Source: Hyphomonadaceae bacterium (GTDB taxonomy: Bacteria > Pseudomonadota > Alphaproteobacteria > Caulobacterales > Aquidulcibacteraceae). Taken from it: DNA of 32,013 nucleotides. The stretch covers positions 1-32,013 of the forward strand of contig JAKFYF010000300.1 in NCBI GenBank assembly GCA_021731005.1, read 5' to 3'. This document shows positions 1-9,347 of the stretch, piece by piece. Within the stretch, counting starts at the first letter, position 1; the number at the start of each line of letters is the position of its first letter. A model generated the notes under the pieces. That model did not search any database. It worked only from the letters and a program-made list of their open reading frames with translations, and was not told the origin of the DNA. The position numbers and the translations under genes are program-made.

Positions 1-57
1 ACGCCGTGGCGGGTGAGTTCGCTCCCATGCGTCTTCTGTGAGAGCGCCGCCGTTACC

Positions 58-182
58 CCCCTCCGGCTCGCATACGCTCGCCACCTCCCCCGCAAGGGGG
101 GAGGGGCGCTGAACTGCGACCGTCGGCACTTTCACCTAGATTTGTCTTCAAATGCGATTGCCCCCCCTGAGCGGGGGAGCAC
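58..182. repeat. Palindromic GC-rich intergenic repeat (CCTCCCCC...GGGGGGAGG and CCCCCCTGAGCGGGGGAGC modules)
   Basis: cacctcccccgcaaggggggaggggcgc and gccccccctgagcgggggagcac; the same architecture recurs at 14857-14995. Confidence 0.6.
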
Positions 183-292
183 GGCGCCGGAGCCCAGCTG
201 GCTTGAAACTATTATAAGCCCCATTTTATGGTAAATGCTTGGTTAGCCGCGCGTTTACGTGCAATTCACGACGATGGCTCATGTGAGGAGCC

Positions 293-979
293 ATGCACGG
301 GAGAATCCCCAGCCATAATGCGGCGCTTGCCGCCATCGTCATCGGCGTCATTTCCGTTATCGCCGCCCCGGTCGCGTTGTTCGCGCTAGCCTTGCTGGGC
401 GCCAACGCGCTCGTCCGTGCACGGCGCGTGGCGTTGACGCCCCTCGCGGGCCCACTCTTCGGCGCGCTGGTTGCGTATTCTTTTGTCGGATTGTCCGGCG
501 CCATTGGCGTCTTGCTGGTTTGGCGCGTGCTTGCGGATGTGCGCTGGAGCGTAAGGGCCGCGCGCGATCTCGCCATGTCCGCTGGCCGTCCTCTCGAGGC
601 CAAACAGTGTGCGCTCGCGCACGCTTGGGCAACACCGCTCCACGGGCTTGCTTTGGTTGCCTACACCGCTCCGCATATGCTCGCCGGCCTTCCGCTCGAT
701 TTGCCCCACGTTCCGCTTTGGGTTCCGCTAGCAACAGGTGCGGCCGCTGCCTTGCTGGTGTTCGATTGGGCGCTGCGCCGCGCCGCCGACTGGCGCCTCG
801 GAGACCTCGCGGCGCCGCCGGCGGCGCACCTGTTATGGCACCACGCTCTGTTCGTGCTGGCCTTCGGCCTCACGCTCGATGTTTCGGCGGGCATTGTAGC
901 GATGGCGGCGTGGCGGCTGCTGCATGCGGCGCGGCTTCCATCGCTTGCCCCTCAGGCGAGCTTGACCGCGGTGCCGTAA
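293..979 (+). CDS. Hypothetical multi-pass membrane protein
   Basis: 228-aa ORF with several hydrophobic segments; GAGGAG just upstream of ATG. Confidence 0.65.
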   Translation: MHGRIPSHNAALAAIVIGVISVIAAPVALFALALLGANALVRARRVALTPLAGPLFGALVAYSFVGLSGAIGVLLVWRVLADVRWSVRAARDLAMSAGRPLEAKQCALAHAWATPLHGLALVAYTAPHMLAGLPLDLPHVPLWVPLATGAAAALLVFDWALRRAADWRLGDLAAPPAAHLLWHHALFVLAFGLTLDVSAGIVAMAAWRLLHAARLPSLAPQASLTAVP

Positions 980-1269
980 GCCAGCACTTCGGTAGCCTGA
1001 CCCTGGCCGGCGTCGGTGGTTTCGAAACGCAACCCCACCACCGCATCGGCGCCGAGCGACTGCGCGTGCTGGACCATACGGTCGAGCGCCTGCTCGCGGC
1101 TCTCGGCCAAGAGCTTGGTGTATTCGTGCACCTCCCCGCCGACGATCATGCGCAGGCCGGCGACGATGTCGCGGCCAATGAAGCGCGAACGCACCACATT
1201 GCCGCGCACCAGGCCTAAATGCTGCGCGACAGTACGGCCGTGCACTTCGAAAGTGGTGGATAGAATCAT
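952..1269 (-). CDS. YbjQ/UPF0145 family protein
   Basis: 105 aa, MILSTTFEVHGRTVAQHLGLVRGNVVRSRFIGRDI...GADAVVGLRFET, typical of the YbjQ family; tail overlaps the convergent ORF by 28 bp. Confidence 0.85.
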   Translation of the reverse strand: MILSTTFEVHGRTVAQHLGLVRGNVVRSRFIGRDIVAGLRMIVGGEVHEYTKLLAESREQALDRMVQHAQSLGADAVVGLRFETTDAGQGQATEVLAYGTAVKLA

Positions 1270-1345
1270 TGGCGGCGATCTCCTTGCTTCCCGGCCATGA
1301 CATAGGCGTTGCTTGTCCGCAGCGAAAGTGAAACAGACCCCGGCG

Positions 1346-1921
1346 ATGGCGAAATCTGCTCCCTACCGCTGCGCGTGGGCCAACGCGGACGATCCGCTGA
1401 TGATCGCTTATCACGACCAAGAATGGGGCATTCCCGTGCACGATGACCGGGTGTTGTTTGAGTTTCTTATCCTCGAGGGCGCGCAGGCCGGTCTGTCCTG
1501 GCGGACGATCCTGCACAAGCGCGAGAACTATCGCAGAGCCTTCAGCAATTGGGATGCGCGCAAGGTCGCGCGCCATGGCGACAAGGACGTGGGGCGGCTA
1601 ATGGCCGACCCGGGCATCGTGCGCAACAAGCTCAAAGTGGCCGCGGCAATCGCAAATGCGCGGTGCGTGATCGACGCGCAGAAGGAGTTCGGCGCGTTCG
1701 ACACCTATATCTGGAGCTTCGTCGGCGGTAAACCGATCCGCAACCCTATCCGCTCGCTCCGCGATGTGCCGGCAAAGACTGCAATTTCGGACACCATGAG
1801 CAAGGCGCTGTTGAAGCGCGGCTTCAAGTTCGTCGGCTCGACGATCTGTTACGCCTTCATGCAGGCGACAGGGATGGTGAACGATCACGAGGCGCGGTGC
1901 TTTGCGCGGAAGGCGCGGTAG
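1346..1921 (+). CDS. tag: DNA-3-methyladenine glycosylase I
   Basis: MAKSAPYRCAWANADDPLMIAYHDQEWGIPVHDD...FEFLILEGAQAGLSWRTIL; ATG at 1346 preferred to the TTG at 1313. Confidence 0.93.
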   Translation: MAKSAPYRCAWANADDPLMIAYHDQEWGIPVHDDRVLFEFLILEGAQAGLSWRTILHKRENYRRAFSNWDARKVARHGDKDVGRLMADPGIVRNKLKVAAAIANARCVIDAQKEFGAFDTYIWSFVGGKPIRNPIRSLRDVPAKTAISDTMSKALLKRGFKFVGSTICYAFMQATGMVNDHEARCFARKAR

Positions 1922-1940
1922 AGCGCAATCCTTTCGGATT

Positions 1941-1977
1941 AGAACGCCTCCCCCTCCCCTCGCGGGGAGGGGGTTCT
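1941..1977. repeat. Inverted repeat / terminator-like hairpin downstream of tag
   Basis: CCCCCTCCCC (1950-1959) / GGGGAGGGGG (1964-1973), flanked by AGAAC / GTTCT. Confidence 0.55.
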
Positions 1978-2056
1978 CACAGCGCTAGCGATGCAAGTCA
2001 GTCGGATGTTGCTCAAGTAAGGCGTCCAGGGTGCGCCAATGCGTGAAACGCGCGCA

Positions 2057-2362
2057 TTACCGCTCCACGTCGCGATAGCGCTTTTCGTTGGCGTCGCCGC
2101 TCTGGTCGGCGATTACGCGCAGCACCATCCACACCCCGCCCACCGCCATCAGCACAAAGCCGCTGACGCCCATCAGCACCAGACCGACCGCCGCAAGCAT
2201 GCCGCCGACGGCCAGACCCGGATCGCCGCCGCTCAGGGCTGCGGCCAGCACCGCGCCGATGCCGAAAAAATAGGCCGCGGCGCAAAGCCCAGCGCCCAAA
2301 CAAAAGCAGAGCATCGCATTGTTGGAGCGGTGTTCGGGGTTCTTGCCTTCAGGTGGATTCAT
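2057..2362 (-). CDS. Hypothetical small membrane protein
   Basis: 101 aa with 2-3 hydrophobic helices; start overlaps the end of the upstream MBL gene (translationally coupled arrangement). Confidence 0.6.
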   Translation of the reverse strand: MNPPEGKNPEHRSNNAMLCFCLGAGLCAAAYFFGIGAVLAAALSGGDPGLAVGGMLAAVGLVLMGVSGFVLMAVGGVWMVLRVIADQSGDANEKRYRDVER

Positions 2363-3407
2363 AACGCACCACGCCTTCCTCGTCCGTCACCGCTCGCGCC
2401 AGCCCGCGTCCGATCAGGCAATTCATATGGGCGATGGTTTCCCCTGTCGCCATCCCCAGCAGGTCAGGCCCGATCTTGCGCGCGAACATCGCGCCAAATA
2501 GATCGAGCGCGCGCTTAGGGCCTTCCTGCAAGCGCTTGCGTAGGCGCTCTAGCGAGCGTTCGTGGCCATCGACCAAGGAGCGGAGCCGCTCGTGCAAACC
2601 GAGGAACGGCTCATTGTGCGAGGGCAGCACCAGCACGTCGCCGGGCGCGGCGGCACGCAATTTCTCGCAAGAGTTTATCCAGTCCGTGAGCGGGTCGGCG
2701 TCGGGTTCGGTTGGGAACACCGAGACGTTGGAGGAAATCCGCGGCAACACTTGGTCCCCGGAAATGAAGAGTTTCAACTCCTCCTGCCAGAGGCACACGT
2801 GCTCGGGACAATGCCCGTCGCCGGTGATGACGCGCCAGGGCCGGCCGCCAATGTCGATCGTGTCGCCATCGCTGATGCGCCGGTAAGAATCCGGGAGCCG
2901 TGAGACCGCCATGCCGTAGCCGCCAAAGCGCGCTTTGTACTGGGCGATAGCGTCCTCGTCCCAGCCGGCGCCGCGAAAGAAGCGCACGCCATCCTCTGGC
3001 GCTTCGCGGCCAGTGTCGGCGACGAGCATGCGACAGGTTACGTATTCGAGCCGGCTCATCCACAGCGGCGCGGCGAACTTGCGGCAAATCCAGCCAGCCA
3101 ATCCGACATGATCGGGATGCATGTGCGTGCAGATGACGCGCGTGACCGGCTTGCCGGCGAGCGTCGCATCGAAGATGGCGCGCCAATGCACGCGCGATTC
3201 CTCGATCGCCAAGCCGGTGTCGATGACGGTCCAGCCGTCGCCGTCCGACAACAGCCATAGATTGATCCATTTGAGCGAAAAGGGCAGCGGCATGCACACC
3301 CAACGCACGCCCGGGGCGATCTCGCGCGCCACGCCTGGCGCCGGAGGTTCGCCCAGCGGATAGCGCAGCGGCGCCGCTGGCTGCACTGGCTCTTCCATTC
3401 CGTCCAT
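2349..3407 (-). CDS. MBL-fold metallo-hydrolase
   Basis: THMHPDH metal-binding motif, further D/H ligands (SGDQVL, PSHNEP). Confidence 0.88.
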   Translation of the reverse strand: MDGMEEPVQPAAPLRYPLGEPPAPGVAREIAPGVRWVCMPLPFSLKWINLWLLSDGDGWTVIDTGLAIEESRVHWRAIFDATLAGKPVTRVICTHMHPDHVGLAGWICRKFAAPLWMSRLEYVTCRMLVADTGREAPEDGVRFFRGAGWDEDAIAQYKARFGGYGMAVSRLPDSYRRISDGDTIDIGGRPWRVITGDGHCPEHVCLWQEELKLFISGDQVLPRISSNVSVFPTEPDADPLTDWINSCEKLRAAAPGDVLVLPSHNEPFLGLHERLRSLVDGHERSLERLRKRLQEGPKRALDLFGAMFARKIGPDLLGMATGETIAHMNCLIGRGLARAVTDEEGVVRYEST

Positions 3408-3543
3408 TCACGTCGCTCCGCTATCCCACCCTAGCGCACAAAGCCGCCGCGCCAATGCCGACGTAGCGTAAATTTCACCCGAAACGAGATTGGCCGCGGC
3501 GGAAGCGGCGCTTATGTTGTAGGCCGAGTTCCGGGGGAACCGC

Positions 3544-4767
3544 ATGAAACGCATCGTCATTTGCATGGATGGCACCTGGCAGTCGCTCAACCAGGAAGAG
3601 CTGACCAATATCGGCATTATCGCCCGCAGCGTCGCGCACAAAGAGACGCTGGCGGACAGGTCCTACGTCTACCAGACCGTGATCTACACCCAAGGCGTGG
3701 GCTCAGCGACCAGCGCGGTGGATAAACGCGGCGCCGTGCAGGAGCTCGGCTTCCAGTTCCATCGCCTGTTCGGCGGCGCGCTGGGCGAAGGGCTCGAAGA
3801 CGCCGTGCTCGATACGTACATGCGCTTGGCGTTCAACTACGAGGCCGGCGACGAGATCTACATTTTCGGCTTCAGCCGCGGCGCCTTCGCCGCGCGCCGG
3901 CTGAGCGGGCTGATCAACACCGCCGGCATTGTCAGCCGCCGCTTCACCCACAAGGCGCGCGACGGCTTCAGGCTGTATTACGCGAAACCGCGTTCGGTCG
4001 ATCCGCCCGAGAAAATCGCCGAGCACGAGGACGAAGCGCGCCAATTCCGCAAACTCTACGGCAAGGGCGAGCGCGATCAGGATGGCCGGCGCGTGCAGAC
4101 CGAAACCGTGCCGCCGATCAAGTATCTTGGCGTATTCGACACGGTGATCCAGCGCGGCTTCAACGATGTCGCCGGCTCCATGCTGCCGGGGAGCGGCGCG
4201 CACCGGCTCAGGTTCAAGAATTATCGCGTCAGCCCGAATGTTGAATTCGCGCGCCATGCCGTGGCGGTGGACGAAAACCGGCTGGGTTTTCCGGTGCGCC
4301 TTTGGGACAACATCGAAGAGGATAACGCAGCGCTCGGCCGGCGCGCCTACGAGCAACGGTGGTTCGTGGGAACCCATGGCGACATCGGCGGCGGCGACGG
4401 CTCGGAACTCGCGGCGCTGGCGCTGAAATGGGTCGCCGAAGGCGCAGCCAATGCCGGCCTGCGCTTCTACGCCAAGCACGGCGAGGATACTTCGCCGCTT
4501 GATGATACCTTGACCAAGTCCGGCCTGCGCTTCGACGCCAAGATCACGCGGCCCAATTTCCTGGGCGCGCTGGCGCCGCTGAACTACCCCTTGAAGCAGC
4601 GCAAGGTCTGGCAAAGGCGCGAACCGCCCACGGCGCAAGACCTCAGCGCCACTTTCGACCCCAGCGTGATCGAGCGCGCGTCCGCGAAGGAGTTGCGCTA
4701 CCGCCCCGGCGCGCTGAAGCCGTTCCGCAAAGCGTTGAAGGAGTTGCGACCGCCGGCGGGCAAGTAA
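3544..4767 (+). CDS. DUF2235 domain-containing alpha/beta hydrolase (Tle1-like phospholipase domain)
   Basis: MKRIVICMDGTWQ N-terminus and GFSRGAFAAR (GxSxG) nucleophile elbow typical of DUF2235. Confidence 0.88.
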   Translation: MKRIVICMDGTWQSLNQEELTNIGIIARSVAHKETLADRSYVYQTVIYTQGVGSATSAVDKRGAVQELGFQFHRLFGGALGEGLEDAVLDTYMRLAFNYEAGDEIYIFGFSRGAFAARRLSGLINTAGIVSRRFTHKARDGFRLYYAKPRSVDPPEKIAEHEDEARQFRKLYGKGERDQDGRRVQTETVPPIKYLGVFDTVIQRGFNDVAGSMLPGSGAHRLRFKNYRVSPNVEFARHAVAVDENRLGFPVRLWDNIEEDNAALGRRAYEQRWFVGTHGDIGGGDGSELAALALKWVAEGAANAGLRFYAKHGEDTSPLDDTLTKSGLRFDAKITRPNFLGALAPLNYPLKQRKVWQRREPPTAQDLSATFDPSVIERASAKELRYRPGALKPFRKALKELRPPAGK

Positions 4768-4793
4768 GGTCTATCGCAGACCGCCGGTCTCTC

Positions 4794-4853
4794 CAGGTTG
4801 GAGCGCGCGCCTCCCGGCGCGCAGCGGGGCGGGAGCCCCGCGCTCCAAGCCAC
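4794..4853. repeat. Palindromic intergenic repeat
   Basis: ttggagcgcgcgcctccc...gggagccccgcgctccaag inverted arms. Confidence 0.5.
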
Positions 4854-4895
4854 AAAGGCATGCGCTATGCCGGCGAGACGCTGGCGGTACCTTAC

Positions 4896-6524
4896 TTACC
4901 CAACCAACCCCGCCGCACCCAGCTTGATCGCCGCCAAGCGCCCCGGCGCGCGGGCGAGCACGGTCGCGGCGAAGAAACTCAACAGCGCGCGCTGTTCTGC
5001 AATCAACGCTTCGCTGAATCCGTGCGCGCGCGCCAATCCTTGCGCGACGAGCGCTGCGCCCACGGTCTCGGCGGCGAGCGAGAGATAGGGGCTGGCGCCA
5101 GAGAGCGCGTCGGCGCGCGACGCGGCAAGCATGAAATCGGTGGCTTCGCGCAGCGCCGTTGCGGCGCTGCCGAGTTGCGCACCCGCTTCGCCGCCCAGGC
5201 CGCGCGCCGCCGCCTGCGCTTCCACGATCAGCGCGCTCATCGCCTCGCCGCGGTCACTCAGAACCTTGCGCCCGTAGAGATCGATGGCCTGGATGCCGTT
5301 GGTTCCCTCGTAGATCGGAGCGATGCGCGCGTCGCGATAGAATTGCGCCGCGCCGCCTTCTTCCACGTACCCCATACCGCCATGGACCTGCACGCCGAGG
5401 CTGGCGACCACCACGCCCATGTCGGTGCACCAGGACTTGGCGAGCGGGGTAAGCAGGTCTTCGCGGCGCTTGTCGCCACGATCGGCGGCGGTTGCGCACG
5501 CATAGCAAAGCGCGCGCCCGACCTGGATGTGGGACTTCATATGCGCGAGCATGCGGCGCACGTCGGGATGCTCGATGATGAACGCGCCGCCCTGCTTGCG
5601 CTCGCGCGCATAGGCGTGCGCCTTCTGGGTGGCGGCTTCCGCCACGGCCACGCCTTGGGCGCCGACATTGAGCCGGGCCGCGTTCATCATCGTGAACATG
5701 GCGGCCAGGCCCCTGTTCTCCTCGCCCACCAGCCACCCGGCCGCGCCCTCGAACGCCATCGTGCAGGTGGGCGAAGCATGGATGCCGAGTTTTTCCTCGA
5801 GGCCGATGCAGCGCACCGGGTTGCGCGCGCCGTCGGCGAGAAATTTCGGCGCCACGAACAATGAGATGCCCTTCGACCCCGCCGGCGCGCCCTCGATGCG
5901 CGCAAGCACGAGGTGAACAATGTTATCGGTGAGGTCGTGCTCACCCCAGGTGATGAAAATCTTTTGCCCGGTGATGCGATACGAACCGTCGGCCTGTGGA
6001 GTCGCTTTCGTCGTCAGCGCGCCGAGATCGGAGCCGGCTTGCGGCTCGGTGAGGTTCATTGTTCCGGTCCACGCGCCGCTGACCAGCTTCGGCAAATACA
6101 CCGCCCGCTGCACTGGCGAGCCGTGCAGCGCCAGCGCCTCGATGGCCCCGGCGGTAAGCATCGGCGCGAGCCCGAAGCTTATACTGGCGGCGTGGACCAT
6201 TTCGAAAACCGCGAGCGCCAGCGCGCGCGGCAGCCCCTGCCCGCCATAAGCGGGGTCGGCGGCCAGCCCCTGCCAGCCGCCTTCGCTGAACGCCCGGTAA
6301 GCCTCGCGAAAACCCGGCGGCGTCCTCACCGCGCCATCGACCAGCCGCACCCGCGCCAAATCGCCGCTGCGGTTGAGCGGCGCAAGTGTTTCGCCCGCGA
6401 GCGCGGCTGCGGCGTCGAGCACAGCGGTCAGCGTGTCACGGTCAATATCGGGCGCGCCGGCCCAGAAATCGGCGCACGCTTCCAGCGCAAAGCGCATCTC
6501 GTCAACCGGCGCGCGGGTGCTCAT
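4896..6524 (-). CDS. Acyl-CoA dehydrogenase family protein (long form with C-terminal extension)
   Basis: MSTRAPVDEMRFALEACADFW...MNLTEPQAGSDLGALTTKA...ITGQKIFITWGEHD...GGMGYVEE...IYEGTNGIQAIDL; start set at ATG 6524, not the 6836 ORF start. Confidence 0.92.
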   Translation of the reverse strand: MSTRAPVDEMRFALEACADFWAGAPDIDRDTLTAVLDAAAALAGETLAPLNRSGDLARVRLVDGAVRTPPGFREAYRAFSEGGWQGLAADPAYGGQGLPRALALAVFEMVHAASISFGLAPMLTAGAIEALALHGSPVQRAVYLPKLVSGAWTGTMNLTEPQAGSDLGALTTKATPQADGSYRITGQKIFITWGEHDLTDNIVHLVLARIEGAPAGSKGISLFVAPKFLADGARNPVRCIGLEEKLGIHASPTCTMAFEGAAGWLVGEENRGLAAMFTMMNAARLNVGAQGVAVAEAATQKAHAYARERKQGGAFIIEHPDVRRMLAHMKSHIQVGRALCYACATAADRGDKRREDLLTPLAKSWCTDMGVVVASLGVQVHGGMGYVEEGGAAQFYRDARIAPIYEGTNGIQAIDLYGRKVLSDRGEAMSALIVEAQAAARGLGGEAGAQLGSAATALREATDFMLAASRADALSGASPYLSLAAETVGAALVAQGLARAHGFSEALIAEQRALLSFFAATVLARAPGRLAAIKLGAAGLVG

Positions 6525-6617
6525 GGGCAGCCTCCATTTGCCCCCGCGACACGGGCGGGGACGATGTGCTAGAGCCGCGCCCGGGCAGCGGGCGCGGAAC
6601 ACACGAAGGGGACTATA

Positions 6618-7316
6618 ATGCGATTTGCGATCCTGGGTGCAGCACTGTTGATGTCCGCCTGCGCGACCACGCAGGCCGCCGCGCCGCCAGCGGCCGCGAT
6701 GGCGCCGAGCGCAGCTTCCCCCGTGGCCGCCGCAATCCCACCCAGCGAGGACGCCTCGCTCAACCCCGCCGACGCGCCTTCGGGCGCCTATGCGCTCGAC
6801 AGCCGCCACGCCAGCGTGGTCTGGCGTATCCGCCACATGGGGCTTGGCCTCTTCACCGCGCGCCTCGACGCCATCTCCGGCACGCTGAATTTCGACAGCG
6901 CCAATCCGGCCAATTCCTCGATCGATGTCACTATCGCCGCCAATTCAGTCAGCACCGGCGTGTTGAACGCCGAAGGTCAGCGCGCCTTCGACCGCGAGAT
7001 CGCCGAAAACGTGCTCGACGCTACAGCCAATCCCAATATCCATTTCGTCTCGCGCTCGATCCAGGTGACTGGGGCCACGACAGGGATTATCACCGGCGAC
7101 CTGACGCTGCGCGGCCAGACCCACCCGGTCACGCTCGAAGCGACCTTCGATGGCGGGCGCTTCGTGCAATTCTACGGCAAGCACGTGATCGCCTTCTCCG
7201 CGCGCACCATTATCGACCGCTCGCAATGGGGCGCCAGCTTCGCCAACCCCGTGATCAACGGCACCACCGGCAATCAGGTCGAAGTGCTGATCTCGGCCGA
7301 GTTCCGCAGGAATTAA
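6618..7316 (+). CDS. YceI family lipoprotein
   Basis: Lipobox LLMSAC; YceI core (YALDSRHASVVWRIRHMGL...GDLTLRGQTHPVTLEATF). Confidence 0.9.
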   Translation: MRFAILGAALLMSACATTQAAAPPAAAMAPSAASPVAAAIPPSEDASLNPADAPSGAYALDSRHASVVWRIRHMGLGLFTARLDAISGTLNFDSANPANSSIDVTIAANSVSTGVLNAEGQRAFDREIAENVLDATANPNIHFVSRSIQVTGATTGIITGDLTLRGQTHPVTLEATFDGGRFVQFYGKHVIAFSARTIIDRSQWGASFANPVINGTTGNQVEVLISAEFRRN

Positions 7317-7327
7317 GGAGTAGCGAC

Positions 7328-7999
7328 ATGCGCACGATCCTGTTTGCGGCGCTGCTGGCGTTGACCGCCTGCAACGATCCGCCAACCCAAGCGCCCGAGG
7401 GGCCGCCCACGCCGGTGGCGATCGACGCGCCCTCGGGGCAATATACGCTCGACCCCACCCACACCAGCGTGCTGGTGCGGGCCAGGCATTTCGGGCTCTC
7501 CAACTATACGCTCCGGCTCGCCAACGTCTCCGGCGCGCTCGATTTCAACGCCGAGGACCCGACGAAATCGAGCGTTTCCGCGCGCATCGGCGCGGATTCG
7601 GTGCAGACCGAATATGTCGGCCAGCGCGATTTCGACGACGAGTTGGAAAACTCTGAGTGGCTTGACGCCGCGCGCCACCCGACGCTCGATTTCCGCTCCA
7701 CGACGATCGAACTCACCGGCGCCGATACCGGGCGGATGACCGGCGACCTCACCATTCGCGGCGTCACCCACCCGGCGACATTCGAGGTCACCTTCAATCA
7801 GGGCTACCGCCAGCACCCGATGGGCTTTCCCATGGCGCTTCTGGGCTTCTCGGCGCGCGGCGCCATTAAGCGCTCCGACTATGGCATGCGCGTGCTGTTG
7901 CCGCTCAATCCGGGCGGCGCGGGGGTCGCCGACGAGGTGGATGTGATCATCGAAGCCGAGTTCACCCAACCGGTCGCGCCAGCGGCGCCGGCCAACTAG
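7328..7999 (+). CDS. YceI family lipoprotein (second copy)
   Basis: Lipobox LLALTAC; YTLDPTHTSVLVRARHFGLSNYTLRLANVSG...GDLTIRGVTHPATFEVTF; ATG 7328 after ggag. Confidence 0.9.
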   Translation: MRTILFAALLALTACNDPPTQAPEGPPTPVAIDAPSGQYTLDPTHTSVLVRARHFGLSNYTLRLANVSGALDFNAEDPTKSSVSARIGADSVQTEYVGQRDFDDELENSEWLDAARHPTLDFRSTTIELTGADTGRMTGDLTIRGVTHPATFEVTFNQGYRQHPMGFPMALLGFSARGAIKRSDYGMRVLLPLNPGGAGVADEVDVIIEAEFTQPVAPAAPAN

Positions 8000-8000
8000 A

Positions 8001-9347
8001 ATGACGCGCGCGTCGCAGCGCTACAGCGCGGTGGCGATCGTCCTGCATTGGGCGATCGCCATCGCCATACTCGGCATGATCCCGCTCGGCTGGTGGATGG
8101 GCGACGCGCTGGAGGTTCGCGACACCCAGGCGCAAGCGATTGCAGCGTTCCAGTTGCACAAATCGATCGGGCTTACCGTGCTGCTTCTGAGCGTCGCGCG
8201 GCTGCTGTGGCGGTTCACGCACCCGGTCCCGGCTTTGCCAGAGGGCATGAAACAATGGGAGCGCCTGGCCGCGATCGCCACCCATTGGGCGTTCTATTTT
8301 ATCATCATAGCCATGCCGTTCACCGGATGGCTCTATGTGTCCACCGGCTGGTCGGCGCACGACGACCGCCCCTTGGAGGTGCCGACGCTTTACTTCGGCC
8401 TGTTCCAGGTTCCGCACCTGTTCGGGCTGTCGCACCTGGCGGAGCAGACCCGCGCCACGCTCGCCGGCCTGTTCGAGAATGTGCACTCCAAGATGGCCTG
8501 GGGCGCGATCGGATTAACGGCGCTGCATGTCGCGGCTGCGCTGAAGCATCAGTTCGTGGACAAGGACGGCGTGCTGGGGCGCATGGTTCCGGGCCTGGAG
8601 AAGGACCCGCAAGGATCGTCGGCGCGCGGCGCGGCGCTCGCAGCCGGGTTTGCCGCCATCGCGCTGGCGGCGCTTGCCGCGCTGTGGACGTTCCAAAACC
8701 CGACAACCGGCGCGATCGCGCCGCCCGCCTCGGTCGTGCACTCCCACGAGGACAGCGCGCACGACGACAATGCTTCTTCCGAAACGCCTGCGGACGATCA
8801 CGCGGACGCTCCGGCGCAAACACCGCCAACCGCCGCCCCCGGCGCGCCGCCGTCATGGACAATTACCCAGGCCGCCAGCTCCATCCGCTTCAGCGGAACC
8901 CATGCGGGTGTCGCCTTCGAAGGCCGTTTTGCTTCCTGGCGCGCCGACATCCGCTTCGATCCAAACAATCTCGAACAATCGTCGGCCGTAGTGACGATCA
9001 ACACCGCCTCTGCCTCCGATGGCGTGCCGTTGCACGATCAAAGCCTGCCGCAGCAGGAATGGTTCGACGCCGCCAACCACCCGACCGCGACGTTCCGCAC
9101 CTCTGCCATCCGCTCGCGCGGCGGCAATGCCTACGAAGCGCGCGGAACCCTCACCGTAAAGGGCCGCCCGATCGCGCTGCGGCTGCCCTTTACGCTCACA
9201 CTCAGCGGCAACCGCGCGAGCATGGACGGCAGCCTGAGCATCGACCGCAAGGACGCCAATCTTGGAATGGCGTCCGACCCGGACGCCGAGTACGTCTCGC
9301 GTGAAATCGCTGTGCGCGTGCATGTCGAGGCGCAACGCGCGCCATGA
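8001..9347 (+). CDS. Cytochrome b561 - YceI domain fusion protein
   Basis: N-terminal b561-type 4-TM domain with conserved His (IVLHWAIA, THWAFY, TALHVAAALKHQFV), linker, C-terminal YceI domain (SIRFSGTHAGVAFEGRF...FRTSAIRS...GTLTVKGRPIALRLPF). Confidence 0.9.
   Translation: MTRASQRYSAVAIVLHWAIAIAILGMIPLGWWMGDALEVRDTQAQAIAAFQLHKSIGLTVLLLSVARLLWRFTHPVPALPEGMKQWERLAAIATHWAFYFIIIAMPFTGWLYVSTGWSAHDDRPLEVPTLYFGLFQVPHLFGLSHLAEQTRATLAGLFENVHSKMAWGAIGLTALHVAAALKHQFVDKDGVLGRMVPGLEKDPQGSSARGAALAAGFAAIALAALAALWTFQNPTTGAIAPPASVVHSHEDSAHDDNASSETPADDHADAPAQTPPTAAPGAPPSWTITQAASSIRFSGTHAGVAFEGRFASWRADIRFDPNNLEQSSAVVTINTASASDGVPLHDQSLPQQEWFDAANHPTATFRTSAIRSRGGNAYEARGTLTVKGRPIALRLPFTLTLSGNRASMDGSLSIDRKDANLGMASDPDAEYVSREIAVRVHVEAQRAP

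Noticed and set aside
6525-6836. N-terminal extension of the acyl-CoA dehydrogenase ORF (646 aa)
   Set aside because: Low-complexity Arg/Gly translation with no homology, overlapping the divergent yceI gene; ATG 6524 fits the family start.
6386-7327. N-terminal two thirds of the 537-aa ORF 6386..7999 (+)
   Set aside because: Only the last 224 codons (from ATG 7328) encode a recognisable YceI protein; the upstream part is Arg/Pro-rich out-of-frame translation overlapping the first yceI gene.
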